Of a stretch of DNA of 64,000 bases, positions 23,101-35,800 are shown piece by piece. A program made the translations under genes and the position numbers. The notes under the pieces are model-generated. The model did not search any database. It was not told the DNA's origin and worked only from the letters and a program-made list of their open reading frames with translations. Every line of letters begins with the position of its first letter. Position 1 is the first letter of the stretch. This stretch comes from Microstegium vimineum (taxonomy: Eukaryota; Streptophyta; Magnoliopsida; Poales; Poaceae): assembly GCA_022036555.1 (NCBI GenBank), contig CM039139.1, positions 12,245,689 to 12,309,688 of the forward strand, read 5' to 3'.

Positions 23101-25208
23101 AACAACGTAGCGCACGCCGCGCGCCTCCGAAGAAAGGCGGTGCACCAAACTCCGTGCGCCACCCATAATAACTTCACGTGCTGCAGGGAGCGCTTACGCA
23201 GCAGTAGCAGCTGGTGCAGTGGAGCACCATCCGGTCCGGGAACATCGTCCTGGCAAGCATGACTCGATTCATGCAGCCAGGAGGTCTCACACAAATGTAC
23301 GCCACGACAGAAACCTGCAGCCCAGGTGTGCGTGCGTTTGCATTAGCGACTTAGCGTTACCTCAAGATCGCATAATAACAGTGATCAGTTGTATATCTGT
23401 GACCGGAGACAGAAGAGAAACGTAACCTACCGCCCATCCAGGTCTGGTTGGTATATCTAACCATGCAAGATGATGGACGTCGAAATTAAATCCCTGACCC
23501 TGACTGATCGAAAGTGTAAACCACATCTGTCCTATGTTCTTCACGCTACCGATGATTGCCCTGAAGAAGTGGAAGAAGGAGAGCAGTACGTAGCGCCACC
23601 GAGCACTACTGATGATGAGCATCCCCCGGTGCCGCTGACGCTAATGATCTCTGTCTGTCGGTTGACATAGCTAAACGCGCGCCATGATCTCGGTGGCGAG
23701 GGCGAGGGCGAGGCGATGTGATCGCGCCCCAATAGCCAAGTGCTTAGATACTACAAATCCAACAACCGTCAATCATGGAGCGGCGCCTGTTCCCTGACAG
23801 CGCTCCCATCCCGTCCCGTTTCATCAGGCGGATTATAAAAAATCAGCATGTCCTCAACGACGAACGACACAGATGCGCGCCCACCGGATCCTCTCCCCCG
23901 TCCCGTCGTCGCAGCATAGCAAGTGCCCCTGTGCTGCTGCTGTGCTCGTTGTGACTGTGAGGTCCGGCGCCGGCCGGCGACAGCGACCGCGACCGCCCGT
24001 GCCCGTTTGCCCGTTTGTGCAGTGGGAGCCTGGGAGCTGCTACCAACTGTTGCAGAGGCCTCACGGCGGACTGACCTGACTAGACGGCGGTGTGGTGTGG
24101 TGAGTGGCGACGACTGTAGCCCAGTAGTTCTGTCGCTGTCAAGGAGGGATTAGTTTTTTTAGGTGCTTGTTCCCGTGGCGTGGAGGAATCTTTTGGCGCT
24201 TCGTTCGACGGAGGTCGGAGTGCGTACATCCTGACTAGAGTAGTTTCAAGATGGTGACAGCACTTGCGCCTACAGTTTCTTGCTTTTTTTTTTCTTTCAA
24301 TAATGCCTCTTTTTTTCTTCAGCCTGAAAAGATGTCTAGGAACTAGGATGTGCCTAGACACGGAATAGCATGGGAATTTTGGTATTGCACACAGAAAATG
24401 TGTACCAATAACTAATTGTAATTCTCGCAGATTGTAGTCATTTGTAGTTCTGGTCCTTGGACAAGCTAACCAGTATGAAGTTTGCTTAAATATATACAAG
24501 GTTTAGATATATAACAAATAGTCCTATGATCAACTAATGGTATAGATACATTTGAGATAGAAATATCCGTTCAGTTTTCTCTAATTCTAATAAACTCAAA
24601 AATGTTTGACTTTGTCCAACCAAACCTAATATTACGTTATATTTGGGGCCGAGGTAGTAAGAAATTTCAGTTAATAATCCAAGAAACCTACGAGTACAAA
24701 ACATACTCCAACATCAAGAATCAAGGATGGTGGTATTCTGACATACGAGTAGGGAGAAAAGGTGTCATTCGAACGCATTGTTCATCTACAGTTTAAAACT
24801 TCGGTAAACAATGTCGACTGATTTTTTTATCTTCGTAATTGCAAGGTAGAAGCTCAGGTGTCTCCTATCCCCATCATTTTTAAGCCAAGCTCTACCGACA
24901 AGTCGAACCTAGATTGGATAGTACGACTGACAAAGACAGAACAAATCTGTATAAAGAAAAACTACATTTATCTCCTACATATATATAAGCTGAACTGAAG
25001 ATCAAAATATATATATCGCGAACGTTCCTTTCATATTAATTCCATCACCCCTTAAAACAGATTTCACAGCGGCAAATGCTTCCCGGGAGCAATGCCATAT
25101 TGCTATGCCATGCTGCCGCGTCAAAAATATGCAGCAGGATTCCAGCCGCCCAGCCCAAGCAAGCAAGAAGAAAGAGAGGCCTACTCGTCCGTCCTTAGCC
25201 CCCACGGT
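20189..25208. other. Gene-poor spacer
   Basis: About 5 kb without a recognisable gene. It contains a short GC-rich tract with CGA/CGC repeats near 22995-23030. A 282-codon minus-strand open frame at 22446-23294 is overlapped by long frames on the other strand, as expected from GC-rich non-coding DNA. A small inverted-repeat patch at 20635-20725 (ends resembling CCGTTCG and GAACGG) may be a hAT-type remnant. AT-rich MITE debris lies near 24540-24800. Confidence 0.5.
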
Positions 25209-26694
25209 TTACGGCTTCTGCTTGAACGCAACGGTGGGTGCGATCCGGGAGCCTCTGCTGCGGTGCTCGGCGACGAGCTCGGCCGCGAACCAGTCCAGCT
25301 TCTCCGCGTTCGTCTGCTCCCCGACTCGCCTCCCCTCGAACAGCACCGACTCCACGTTCTGCTGCTTGAGCATCTCGTCCGCCGCCTGGAGCAGCGCGCG
25401 CACGTTCCCTGGGGTCGGGTCGTACTCCCCGTCCGGACCGCACGGCGGCATGCTCTCCCGTTTCGCCTGATCATATTTAGCAGAGTTAATAGAGAGTATA
25501 CTTAATAATAAGACAAGAGACAGGAATCAAATGCAAGCCCAAGAGTTGGCTCACCTGGATGCGAAGATAGTTCGATGAGCGGCATTGGCCGAAGGCGCGC
25601 GCCACGGCGTGGTCTACGAGGTCAGCGGCGCCGTCGGCAGCAATACGGGCGATGGGACGCGCCCACTCCTTGGGACCCCACCGACGCATGCGCCGGAGTT
25701 CCGCCTCGCCAGCGGCACCGGAGCCTCCGCCGGAGCCAGAGCAGCCGCCGATGGAGAGCACGAGGAGGTCCTCAACCCCGCGCACGAACGGGAACTCGTG
25801 CTTGTTGTGGAGCACGTGCGTGATGGCGGCGGCGGCCGGGCTGCCCATGGTGGGCCCTCCGTCTACAGCGGCGCAGGACGTGGCGCCGTCCACGGACGCC
25901 ACCTCGGCGGGCTGGAAGCGGCCGGCCTCGGACCACGCGGCGCGCCCCACCTCGCAGAGGCGGAAGTCGTAGCTCTCGTTCTCCAGGGCGTCGGCGCGCG
26001 AGAAGAGCAGCGGCGCCGACGTCTTGAGGTCGTAGCAGGAGATGAGCACGGGCTTGATGGTGTCGCGCAGGGTGAGCTCCTGACCGAACGCCGCCTTCAT
26101 GGCCGCCTCCAGCGCCGCCGTGGGCGCGGCCAGGGGCCGCTTCTTCTTGCCGCCTCGGCAGAACAGGGACGACGAGGAGGAGGCCGCGGCGGGGCGGCGG
26201 AACATGCGCGGCGCGTGGTCCGCCACCAGACGCCACGTGTCGTCGGCGTGGAACAGCGGCGCGCCGCGCGAGTGCGTGGAGAAGAGCATCGCGGCGAACA
26301 CGCCGCCGGCGCCGGTGCCCGCGGCGAGGTCGAAGTAGTCGGCGACGCGGGCGTCGGGGTCCCCCGACGCGCGGCGGAGCGCGGACTCCAGGTGCGCCAG
26401 CGCGCGGCCCGCCAGCAGCGCCCGCAGGCCGCCCCCGCCGCCGTCCACGCAGAGCACGCACACCTTCCCGCGCTGCGCCGCCGCCTTATTACCCGGCGCA
26501 GCGGCGGACGGCTGCGCCGGCGCCGCCGCCGGCGTGGGCAGCCAGAGCTGGTGCGGGTCCGTGTAGCCGAACAGGAACTTGCTCTCGAGGATGGAGAATA
26601 TCTCGTAGCTGAGCTTGTCCGTGTCGGCGCCGCCCTCCTCGTGCAGCCTCTCCACCTGCATCTCCTCCGCGTCGTCCATAACCCCCACGGTCAA
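25209..26694 (-). CDS. Patatin-like phospholipase-related protein, group III (pPLAIII)
   Basis: Patatin-domain protein of the plant pPLAIII group, linked in the family to membrane-lipid acyl hydrolysis and to growth and cell-wall traits. Exon 1 is 26694-25555 and exon 2 is 25466-25209; the intron is GT-AG, phase 0. The product is 465 aa from the first ATG; an in-frame Met five codons later (26679) is an alternative start. The oxyanion loop reads VDGGGGGLRALL (residues about 83-94). The nucleophile elbow reads GTGAGG (126-131), so the usual Ser of GXSXG is Gly, which is the known hallmark of this group. The partner motif DGG is at 278-280, in AAVDGGPTMGSPAAAA. A Ser-rich then Lys/Arg-rich insertion lies at about 170-187. 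Exon 1 is very GC-rich, as usual in grasses. The gene looks intact. Activity cannot be assumed without the Ser. Confidence 0.92.
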
Positions 26695-29600
26695 CCAGGT
26701 CAGCAGCGCTGCAGAGGACAGAATCCCGCGCGGATTCGCAACGATTGCTGCCTGCTTTGTCTCTCGCTCCCTTAGCGGGCGGCCGTTTACATGCCACTCG
26801 CCTCTAGTGGCCGGCGTCTTTTGATCCTTGCGCGCGCCAGAGCACGCGGAGAAAGAAAGGAGGCAGCGCGGAAAGGTGCGCGGGCGAGAGAGACGAAGAT
26901 AGGCGAAGGGAGAGACAGAGGAAGAGGCCGAGGAGGCGAAGAGAAAGGGCCTGAGCTAGCGAGGGGGTCGTCGCCGTCTCCGTTTCTGGCTTGCTTTTCT
27001 CCTCACTGGTAGTGGTCGCTCGTGTCGTGGTGCTGCGCCGTAACCGATGGAGCCAGCCAGCCAGTGGCTCCAGCCGGCAGCCGCGCGCCCTGGCCCTGGA
27101 CACCCCGCACGCACCCGGTGCAGGGCGAGCCGACCGTTCCGCGGGAGTACGTTGGCGCCTCGAGGTCCGTGAGGCGGCGCGGCAGCCGTGGAACGGGTCC
27201 ACGGAAAGCTTTAGTTGGCGTCACGGCCCGGTCGTCACCTGGATTAATAAATAACAGGCGAGGTGTGAGTAATCCAAGTGGTGGGCCCCGGAAAAAGCCA
27301 AAGCGGGGAAGTAATTAACATGTTGTTGATTCCCCCACGGCCGTTCTAGAGGCTGATGGATTAGCACGATCGAGGACGGCGGCTGGGTGCTATTGCGCGT
27401 CTCCCTTGCTGCGTCTGCGTGGAGGCGGTCCACGGCCGCAACGCCGAGGAACGCGACCATACGATGTGTCTGCACTTTTGCCTGTCGTGCAGTAGTCCTA
27501 TCTCATCCTTTTAATTATTATTTTTTCCCGTGAGATGAGAATCTGGGGCGGGTGGCAGTATTTCTGCGATAGACTTGACAGAAGGCAGGCAAGCAGCCGG
27601 GTCCGGGTGGCAGCGCTGCGCCGTTTCCTCAGAGTCCAAGGCTGATGAGAGCTCGGGATTAGGCCCTGCTGTGCATGTTAGCAGTACACGTCGACCTGTT
27701 GCGTACGGGTACACCTGCGTCTTCAGGTGCCAACTGCAACAGTCACTCCACTGGATCGTTCCAGCTACGGCACAGGGTTTGTATTGCACACGATCCACAG
27801 TAGCGTTCAGAAAGAAAGGAATACCGAGTACAGTAGATGTGGTACGGCGTACGTATAGCACAGTAGGAGTACGTACTTACTCTGTCTTGTGTGCGTATAA
27901 AAATCGTAAAAACGACGAGTTTTTTTTTTATGGTCTACAGAACTAGGTCCACCTGGCTCCTTGCAGCGTGAGATGGAGCCAAACCGCGCGCTGCCGCTTA
28001 TGTAATGTACGGACGCACGGGCCCGAACCCCCCTATCTGTTTCCTTGTACAGAAAGGACTTCCTTTCCCCTCCCCACCCCCTCTCTTCCACTGCTATGCG
28101 GGCCCGCAGGTAGCCTCTTTCCCGTTGGGCTGGGCTGGGCTGCCAGCACGCTTGCCGCCTGTAACGCTCTCCGGCAACCGCCGCCCGTTCCTTTCCCACC
28201 CCTGCTCTGCTCCTGCTGTGTGGAAGAGGAGCAAGCAAGTCAATGACTCAAGGCACGAGTCCGTGTGGTCGCTCCGTCGCCATCCACACGACCGTTCGCT
28301 CGGCTGTGGGAAACTGGGGCGCGGCATGGCGAGGCTCACGTGTGCCGCGGACATTGGGAACGGAACAAGAGACAACTCACGGGTGCGGCCGTGCTTGCAC
28401 AACGGCAGCTCGATCGGGGAAATGGTCAATGTGCAGTCAGACGGGGATGGAGGTGCAACATCCTTCTACTACGTACGAGCGAGCTGAAGTCAGAGTTCCG
28501 TCCAGGCAACGAATAGCTTGCTTGCTGATCTGATTTTTGCAGCTTCCTTTCTAGTTTTGACAGAGTCGATCCAGCTCATTTAATTTGCACGACCTAGTAC
28601 ATTAGTACCAAATACTACTTCCATCACTGACAGGAACGATTGCGTTTGTATATACGTACGTTGCTTAATCCAGGGGTAATATCGTCGTTGGACTTTGACA
28701 GGTAGACAGGGATGGGCAGCAGGACGTACATTGTCCTCCTCCAATTCGCAATGTTCAGAGACGACGCTCGGCGCTCGATCGGCGAAACACTCGATTTCCT
28801 TTTCGATGCCATGTCGAGACACGTATTACGATCTGGACAGGACAGGTAGGTAGACTTGGAGTGTCCTTTACTTGAGGAAGTATTACTACTGTAACGAATG
28901 AATTTGGACACGGGCGCGGTTGTTGTAAACTTGTAATAATTCCAGCGCGTCCTGCTGAAAATACTTGCCACGAATGCACCACGCGTTAGTCGACACGACA
29001 CCACTGCTAGAGTTCAAGTAGCTGCATCTCAGATTACTCTACTCAGAAACAGACAGAACAGAACAGGGGCCGTTTTGGTCCTCTTGATACGTCTCATCTA
29101 GCCTTGCTCTGCTAAAGTTTGAAAACGGATAACAGTAGTGCTCTTGTCTTAGAGCCTGTGCTGACAAGACACTTTTTTTTTTTTGCTACTATCATCAGGT
29201 TGGTTCTTGCTAGCCTCATTGTTCTTCCTAACACAGGGAGGTACCACTCGGTGTCTTGGTTAGGAGAACCAATAACCAGCCATATTGCGAGCTTAATTGC
29301 TGTAGCAAGCTTGTTCAGTTATTCACTTGTTCTCGATCGCTAGTAGCTAGCTGGGCTGAGGAACCGTGTAGTCGTGTCTCTCTTCTCTTCTCTCATGTGT
29401 GCGCTCGACGTACGACGTACCCTTCACTTTTTAATTTGCATGCACCTGCTGAAGAGGTAACAGTAACGCCAAGTGTGTTGCAGAATCATGCATGGTCATC
29501 AGTGTGTGCAGTGCAGGGGCGCTGACGAGATGAACAGTGACCGTATCTTCCACGCTTCCACGATGAGGCATGGCCAGTGGAGTACAGCATCGACGACGGA

Positions 29601-31233
29601 TTTCGCGCCATATCCAATCTCTTGTTCTCACGTCGCACGTCCATCGGTAGGCCGTACATCGTATTCCGTGTACACACAAGTGGTGCAGATGGTCCTGAGC
29701 TTTACTAGTGTACAGTACTACTACTGTTTATAACAATAATAAAGAACTAACAGCCTGCATTACCTCATGATTGTTTAATTATGCGTGTAAACGTATCACT
29801 CGTGTACATCAATGGAATTAAAGTTTGGAGATAACCAGAGTTGTTTATGTGATGATGCTTGCTAGCTAGTATAGAAAACACTGTTTGGTCGTGACAAGTG
29901 ACTCAGCTTGAATTGGGAGGCACTGTACGTATGGTATAGACTAGCTATAGAGAGACAGAGGTCCACTCACCCGCACGTACAAGTACACAGTTGTACGCTT
30001 GTCCATTTTCAAACTCCAATCAAGGCCGGACGGCCGGAGTTCGGTGTGACCTAACATACGGTGTACTATTCCCTCCCTCCCAAAAAGAAGGTCGTTATGA
30101 CTTATATGTCGGTCAAATTTTTTCAATTTTGACTAAGTTTGTAGAAAATACATGCAACATTTATATCTCTAAATAAATTTGTTAAAAAACTAGACTTAAA
30201 GATCTTTCTGATGATATTAATTACTTAGCATAATTATTTATATATTTTAATATATAATTGCCAGAATTTTTGAAAACATTAACTTCTTAGGGAACGAGAA
30301 TGACATCTATTTAGGGACGGAGAAAGTACATGGCAAGCTCAGCTCGCATATATAACCAAAGAATGAGTAATTCCGGAACGCATGATTAAGTGGATGATGA
30401 TGCCGACAAGATGAGATATGATAAATTAATGGACGTTGAGATTGGTGTGAATAGTATACTGTACCAACGATAGCAGCTGAAGGTCTGCTGCATTGCATGA
30501 CGAGCTATCATCAGGCTTATTGCGAGAGGTGTAATGTAGTTGGAGTGTTGATGGTTTCAGTTCCTCTGTGTTTCTTACCGCGCGCGGTAGAGAAATCGAG
30601 CTGTAAACTAAACTTGCTGATCTTGAGCAGCAAGCTGCGTTCCTTCCCGGCCCTCGGCTAAAAATAGCTGTACGTGTCGAAACGCTAACAAAAGCTGGGA
30701 CACAGAAATGAACATCTCGATGATAAATCGAGCAATGCAACACGTACGAACGCATATTTACACATGATACATGTTGGGTGGTGGTCGTGCTGTCGTAGTC
30801 GAGATCAACTGAGCAACGGAGATTAATTAAGGCAAGTGCTTTTTGAATAGCCGACAAGATGATAGTCACTGAAAAAGCTAGACACGTTCCTTAAGAATTT
30901 TAGCAGCTAGCGTGACACGTCCGTTCGCAGCAGCATGCAGCACCGACGATGGACAAGAAGGAAGCAGAGACAAACCACAAGGGTCCCGCCGCCAAGATGC
31001 CCGCTCCGCTTTACCGTTTATTACCCCGTCGTCCCCCAATTCCCGTTTAGCTTAGCGACAATTAATCTATTCATAAAAATAATATCCATGTGGCCATGCC
31101 CTGAACCGATCGGCGGACGGTGGAAACATCAAAGGTGCGTAGTGGTTAATGGTTAGTACGATGACAAAGGAGAACGGTTTCTTGAATTCACGCGTGCGTA
31201 TACTATTGGATGTATAGAGAGTGAGTGCAGTGA
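26695..31233. other. Gene-poor spacer, including the patatin-like gene promoter side
   Basis: A purine-rich (GA/AG) tract at 26840-26960 lies just upstream of the patatin-like gene and may belong to its leader or promoter. Beyond it are GC-rich and GTAC-rich spacers with overlapping short frames but no identifiable gene. Confidence 0.5.
30070..30326. mobile_element. Stowaway MITE
   Basis: The left end TCCCTCCCTCCCAAAAAGAA and right end TTTAGGGACGGAGAAAG are imperfect inverted repeats flanked by TA. The body contains TGACTAAGTTTGTAGAAAAT and TATAAATGTTGCATG-type words shared with the copies at 41001 and 58218. Confidence 0.75.
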
Positions 31234-31466
31234 GGCCCCGTTTAGTTCCCAAATTTTTTTTGCATAGTACCCGTCATATCAAATCTTGCGGCACATACAT
31301 GGAGTACTAAATGTAGACGAAAAAAAAACTAATTGCATAGTTGGATGAGAAATCGCGAGACGAAACTTTTAAACCTAATTAGTCCATAATTAGACAATAA
31401 TTATCAAATAAAAACGAAATTGCTACCGTGCCCAAAACCCAAAAATTTTTGGATCTAAACACACCC
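31234..31466. mobile_element. Tourist-like MITE
   Basis: A 233-bp element runs from GGCCCCGTTTAGTTCCC to CTAAACACACCC and is flanked by TGA on both sides (31231-31233, 31467-31469). Internal words (AGTACTAAATGTAGACGAAA, CTAATTAGTCCATAATTAGA) match a very common grass MITE family known to me from repeated occurrence in grass genomes. Confidence 0.7.
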
Positions 31467-31469
31467 TGA

Positions 31470-32852
31470 GTCCACGCACATGTTTTGAGGTGTGGAACCA
31501 GAACAGATTCCAAAAAAAACAAAATGCGTTTGCCTTGTTGATGTACTCCTACTATTGAATTTCATTTCCATGATACATACATGATGAAAATATTAACCTA
31601 GTCATTGCTTTTCAGTTTTGAGGGTGGGTGCGTGCATCCGACAGCCCGTATGGGTTTTGTAACTTTGCAAGCATCGGAATTTGGTGCAGGTACAGGCCAA
31701 AAACTGCGAGTGCCTGTGTTGGTTAGTAGGAGGCAGAGAGGGGGTTTACCCTCTTCAGCCCTCGTTGGGCCGGAGTAAGTCTTGATCTTTCGAGGACCTG
31801 TTGTTGACATGTACTAGTACTACTCCTACCAAACTACTGGACCTGATGATAGGTTAGAGGGCAGTAGGACATTCAATCATGTCAGGTCCGGGGTCCCTGC
31901 TTGATGTCGATGACAGGAACAAAAAGGGAATAGAGAGAGATTGAGGAGAGCGACGCCGCTCAAGCCCAAAGATTGACCCTTTGATATGGCCATATGGGGA
32001 CTGAACCGACAAGGCCCAAGAGCCCAAACATGGACTCAAGGCCACCACCCTCCGTCCTCTCTCTTCTGGTTGGGCATTGGCACCATCAGTTCGGCCCATC
32101 TTCTGGAAGCCGCCCTCGGCCCATATTACGTGAACATCACAAAACAAACAAACAAACACCACATGTATACTGCGCTCCGTGGGCCGTCGTCTTCGCGTCG
32201 CTGGGCCGTTTTCTAACTAACGTGCGGGATTCGCTGATGGGCAGATTGCTCCGGTCCGAACAGACCGGAAGATTTCCGCTGGTTGGCATTGGTCCCATCA
32301 GCTCGGCCCATCCTCTGGAAGCAGCACCTCGGGGCTCTATTGCTTCGCGGCCTCGCGGGCATGAACGCCGAGACCTGGCATGTTGCCAGTGCTCCTTGTG
32401 GCCAACCGCCTTGTTCCCGGGCAGCGGATGCGGATGCGGTCGCGGTGGGCATCATCACCGTGCTCTGCAACGCCAGGGAGGGGCACCGTAGTGGGTGACC
32501 GGCAGACCGGGTGAGTAGGCGTGCGCTTTCGTCTTCTACAGACTACATGCGCCATGGACATTTGAAAGGCCTCTCAAGATTTTGATTACCTGCATCCGTG
32601 CCGCGCTGCCATGCATCGTACCTGCAGTATTTTGATTTGCAATTTGACGATAGGCTAGTCTGTTTCAATTTTCATGGTCCATACTCCTCTGTTCAGTTCC
32701 TGCCTATATTTTACATGGCCTGCCTAAGCCTTAAGTGCCTAACAGTCTGCGTCAGCATGAACCCTAGCTAGTTAATGCGATCGAGTTCAACATCGGCGGC
32801 GCAGCTGATCTTTCTGCGTTTAGTAGTACTCCAGTACTACTACTCCACTAGT
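31470..32852. other. Spacer with a short internal duplication
   Basis: No gene was seen. Two related blocks at about 32070-32127 and 32281-32337 share TTGGCATTGG, a CCATCAG(T/C)TCGGCCCATC core and TCTGGAAGC. They form a diverged direct repeat offset by about 210 bp. Confidence 0.45.
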
Positions 32853-35800
32853 CTACGAGACGAGAGAGGCATTTAAACTGAGAAAATCTTGGACGATTTG
32901 CTCAAAGACCAACAGGACGGAGAACACCCCCATCCCAACCAGAACAGGCTTTGCACTGCTCAAGTCCTCCTCTTTCTCCCTGTCATCGTCTTTTTGGAGG
33001 TCTTGTTCGTCCACGAGCCCGGAACCACCAGCTGAGTCAGACAGTTTGGAGCCGATAGCCCAGGCCATCAGCGGAGGGAGGACACCATACAGGATGGTCA
33101 TGCAGTAGCCGCCCTGAACGTTCGTGTTATCGTGTAGGAAGGAGCAGGACAGGACACCAGTGCGTCAGGTCAATAATGGTCAACAGTAGAGAGTGGGATG
33201 TTATGCTTGACTTACCGCGATGTCAGTAGCTATGGAGAACGAGTTGGGGACGGTAGCTGCGATGAGCATGGTCGGGATAACCACGATTCCGGTGGCAGCG
33301 TAGCTGAGCCTGTTCTTCCCACCAAGATGCTGCTCCGATCCATCTTCCTTGGGAAACCGAGCAACGTCGCCTCGGTTGTTCTTGCCCTGCACACGCCGCT
33401 TGTGTGGTCAGACCAAACACTCTACAGATCGATTGTAACATCGAATTCGAGAGCATTTCATTATTAGCATTTTGTTTTCTGAAGCGAAGCAGAACCAACC
33501 ATTAACCATACGTACATGCTGTTGGGCTGGTGAAGAAGAGGCTATGCTATTAGTCATCTGCTCGATGAAGAACTGGGAAGCCCCAAGCAGCGTGCCGATG
33601 AGCGAAGTCCCGACAGCAAGGAGCGAGAACGTCTCCAGCGCGGTGTGGCTCCATCTACAAACCAAACGTAGGTCCGTTTCAGTTGCAGGTCGTTGCTGAA
33701 GTGAAATTGAACAGCGAGGCCAGGCAGGATGATGTGGAAAAAAGATGAAGGCACGTGGCGCGGTGGCCTTACTCTGTCTTTAACATGTCCAGGACGTCAA
33801 ACCCGGCGAGATCCGTGGGGAGGCCGAGCGCGATGTCGTCCCACACGAGCAAGGTCACCAGCGGCACGAGGCTGCCAACGAGGATCGACAGCCGGATCCT
33901 CGCTAGATCCCCTTCCAGGTACGCGCAGATCACTGCGAGAGGAGAGGAGAGGAGAGGAGATATAGATCGGCGGGCGGCGCTTCATCAGTGCGTGGAGGTG
34001 GGGGTGCCCGTGCTGGGGTGGGTAACCATGACCTACCTGGCGCGATGTCATGGAAGACCAGCGTGAAGATGATCACAGGCAGCGCCGCGGGGACCTGCTC
34101 CCAGTTGGCGTTCGCTGGCAGGCTCAGGCCACCGCCGAGCGCCACTGCTGACACCTCAATCGCCAGCAGTAAACCTGTTGCAATAGACCGAATTCAGTTC
34201 AGTTCATTTCATTTCATGTCTTTTTTTCTTTAAGCTAGCAATAAGGTTCACGAATTAATGATTCGTGGTCTCCTAGTACACACGACTAGGCGACAGAGCA
34301 GCAGATCGGATCGGGATGATCATGTTGGTTATGTTACATAAGAATTAAGGGGTGTTTAGTTCCCTATGAAATTCAAAATATTTTAGGGGTTTAGCTCTTC
34401 ATTTTGTAAAATGGAACTAAACATCACCCAAAATATTTGACAAAAAGTGGTCTCTTCCTCATTTTGTATTTTGGACTCAAGAGTCCAAAATAAGAGAATC
34501 TTTGCATTGGTTTGTATGTCATCCTCACAATCCCCATCATTTTTTTTTGAGAGTACACAGTACAACGCAGACACTCAACACGTACGCACACTCGCCCCTA
34601 CGAACACACGCACGCAAACTCTACTCCTATGAGCACCTTCGAAGGACTGAGCCGGCAAATTTTGAAGTTCACGAAGTCACCACAGGCGCCTCGTTGTCGA
34701 CGGGAACGTCGCCTACCACTTAATGCGCAACGCCGGAAGATCTTGGAATAAATCCAGAATAAAGTGTCGCACCCAGGATTTGAACCCTGGGTGGGAGCCC
34801 CCAACCAATGACCTTTGTCATTGCGCCGTGAACCCCTTGACCATAATCCATATCATTGGAAGGCAAATTTTGGTGGAAACTAAACACCCTACCAAAATAT
34901 TTTGCATTTTGGATTTTGGTTGGAACTAAACAGGGCATGAGCAGCAGATCGGATCGGAGCAAGAGCCCTGCCAAACAGGGCTAGTACTAGTGTTCTGCCT
35001 TTACTTGAGCACAGTATTGCTTGCCTGTACCTCGTCGCTTTGGACATGCTGACTGACAAGTATTGAAATGTTCAGAATATATAGGGCGGGGCCTTTATAG
35101 CAAGATTGGTTCCCGATCGGTGTGTGTGAACTAAATGCGGATGTAGGAAACGGGCTTTGATGCGCGATTGACCAGTCTTAAATAACGGCTGTGGCAGCTC
35201 GTGGATGGCACGCACGTCTGTCCGGCCGGACGAGAGGCGATACCAAACAGCAGCTAAGCAGGAGTACGCATATACTTTGTATGTACGTACCTATCATAAC
35301 GAATGTGAGCAGCTGGTTCACCCGGTCGGTGACGGCCGTGCCGCCTCCGGCGACGAGCACCGCGAGCGCGGCGGTGAAGGCGGCGCCGGAGACGGGCTGG
35401 GGCACGCCGGGCACCAGGCGCGACAGCACCTCGCCGGACTTGGACGCGTAGGCGACCATGGAGGTGTAGGACAGGAACAGGTACGTGGCGGTGGCCAGGT
35501 GCCCGCCCCACTCGCCCAGCGTCTCCTGCGCCATGCTCTTCACGGAGATCACCTCCAGCTCCAGCTCATCCCCGCCGCGGCGGTCACTGCCGCCGTCCTT
35601 GCTGCGCCGCCGCCGACGCCGCAGGTGGACGTTGATCTCCGCGATGAGGAGGGCCTCCGCGACCAGGAACGCCCAGCACGTGACAATGCACGCCGCGCTC
35701 GGGATGAAGCCCTGCAACAAATCAATTAATTTTGCCAGCGGGCGGTCAGTGTCACGAAATAGGCGCTGCGCTGGATAAATGCAGATGTGTGTTCCGTTCG

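Noticed and set aside
22446..23294. Minus-strand open frame of 282 codons
   Set aside because: The region is GC-rich, has long frames on both strands, and the translation is low-complexity with no domain, helices or splice structure. It is most likely chance.
25585..26775. Plus-strand open frame of 396 codons
   Set aside because: It is the antisense shadow of the GC-rich patatin-like exon on the other strand, which carries the real motifs.
34776..34843. tRNA-like A and B boxes
   Set aside because: There is no cloverleaf with paired acceptor ends, and the unit ends in an A run on the minus strand, so it is a SINE head and not a tRNA gene.
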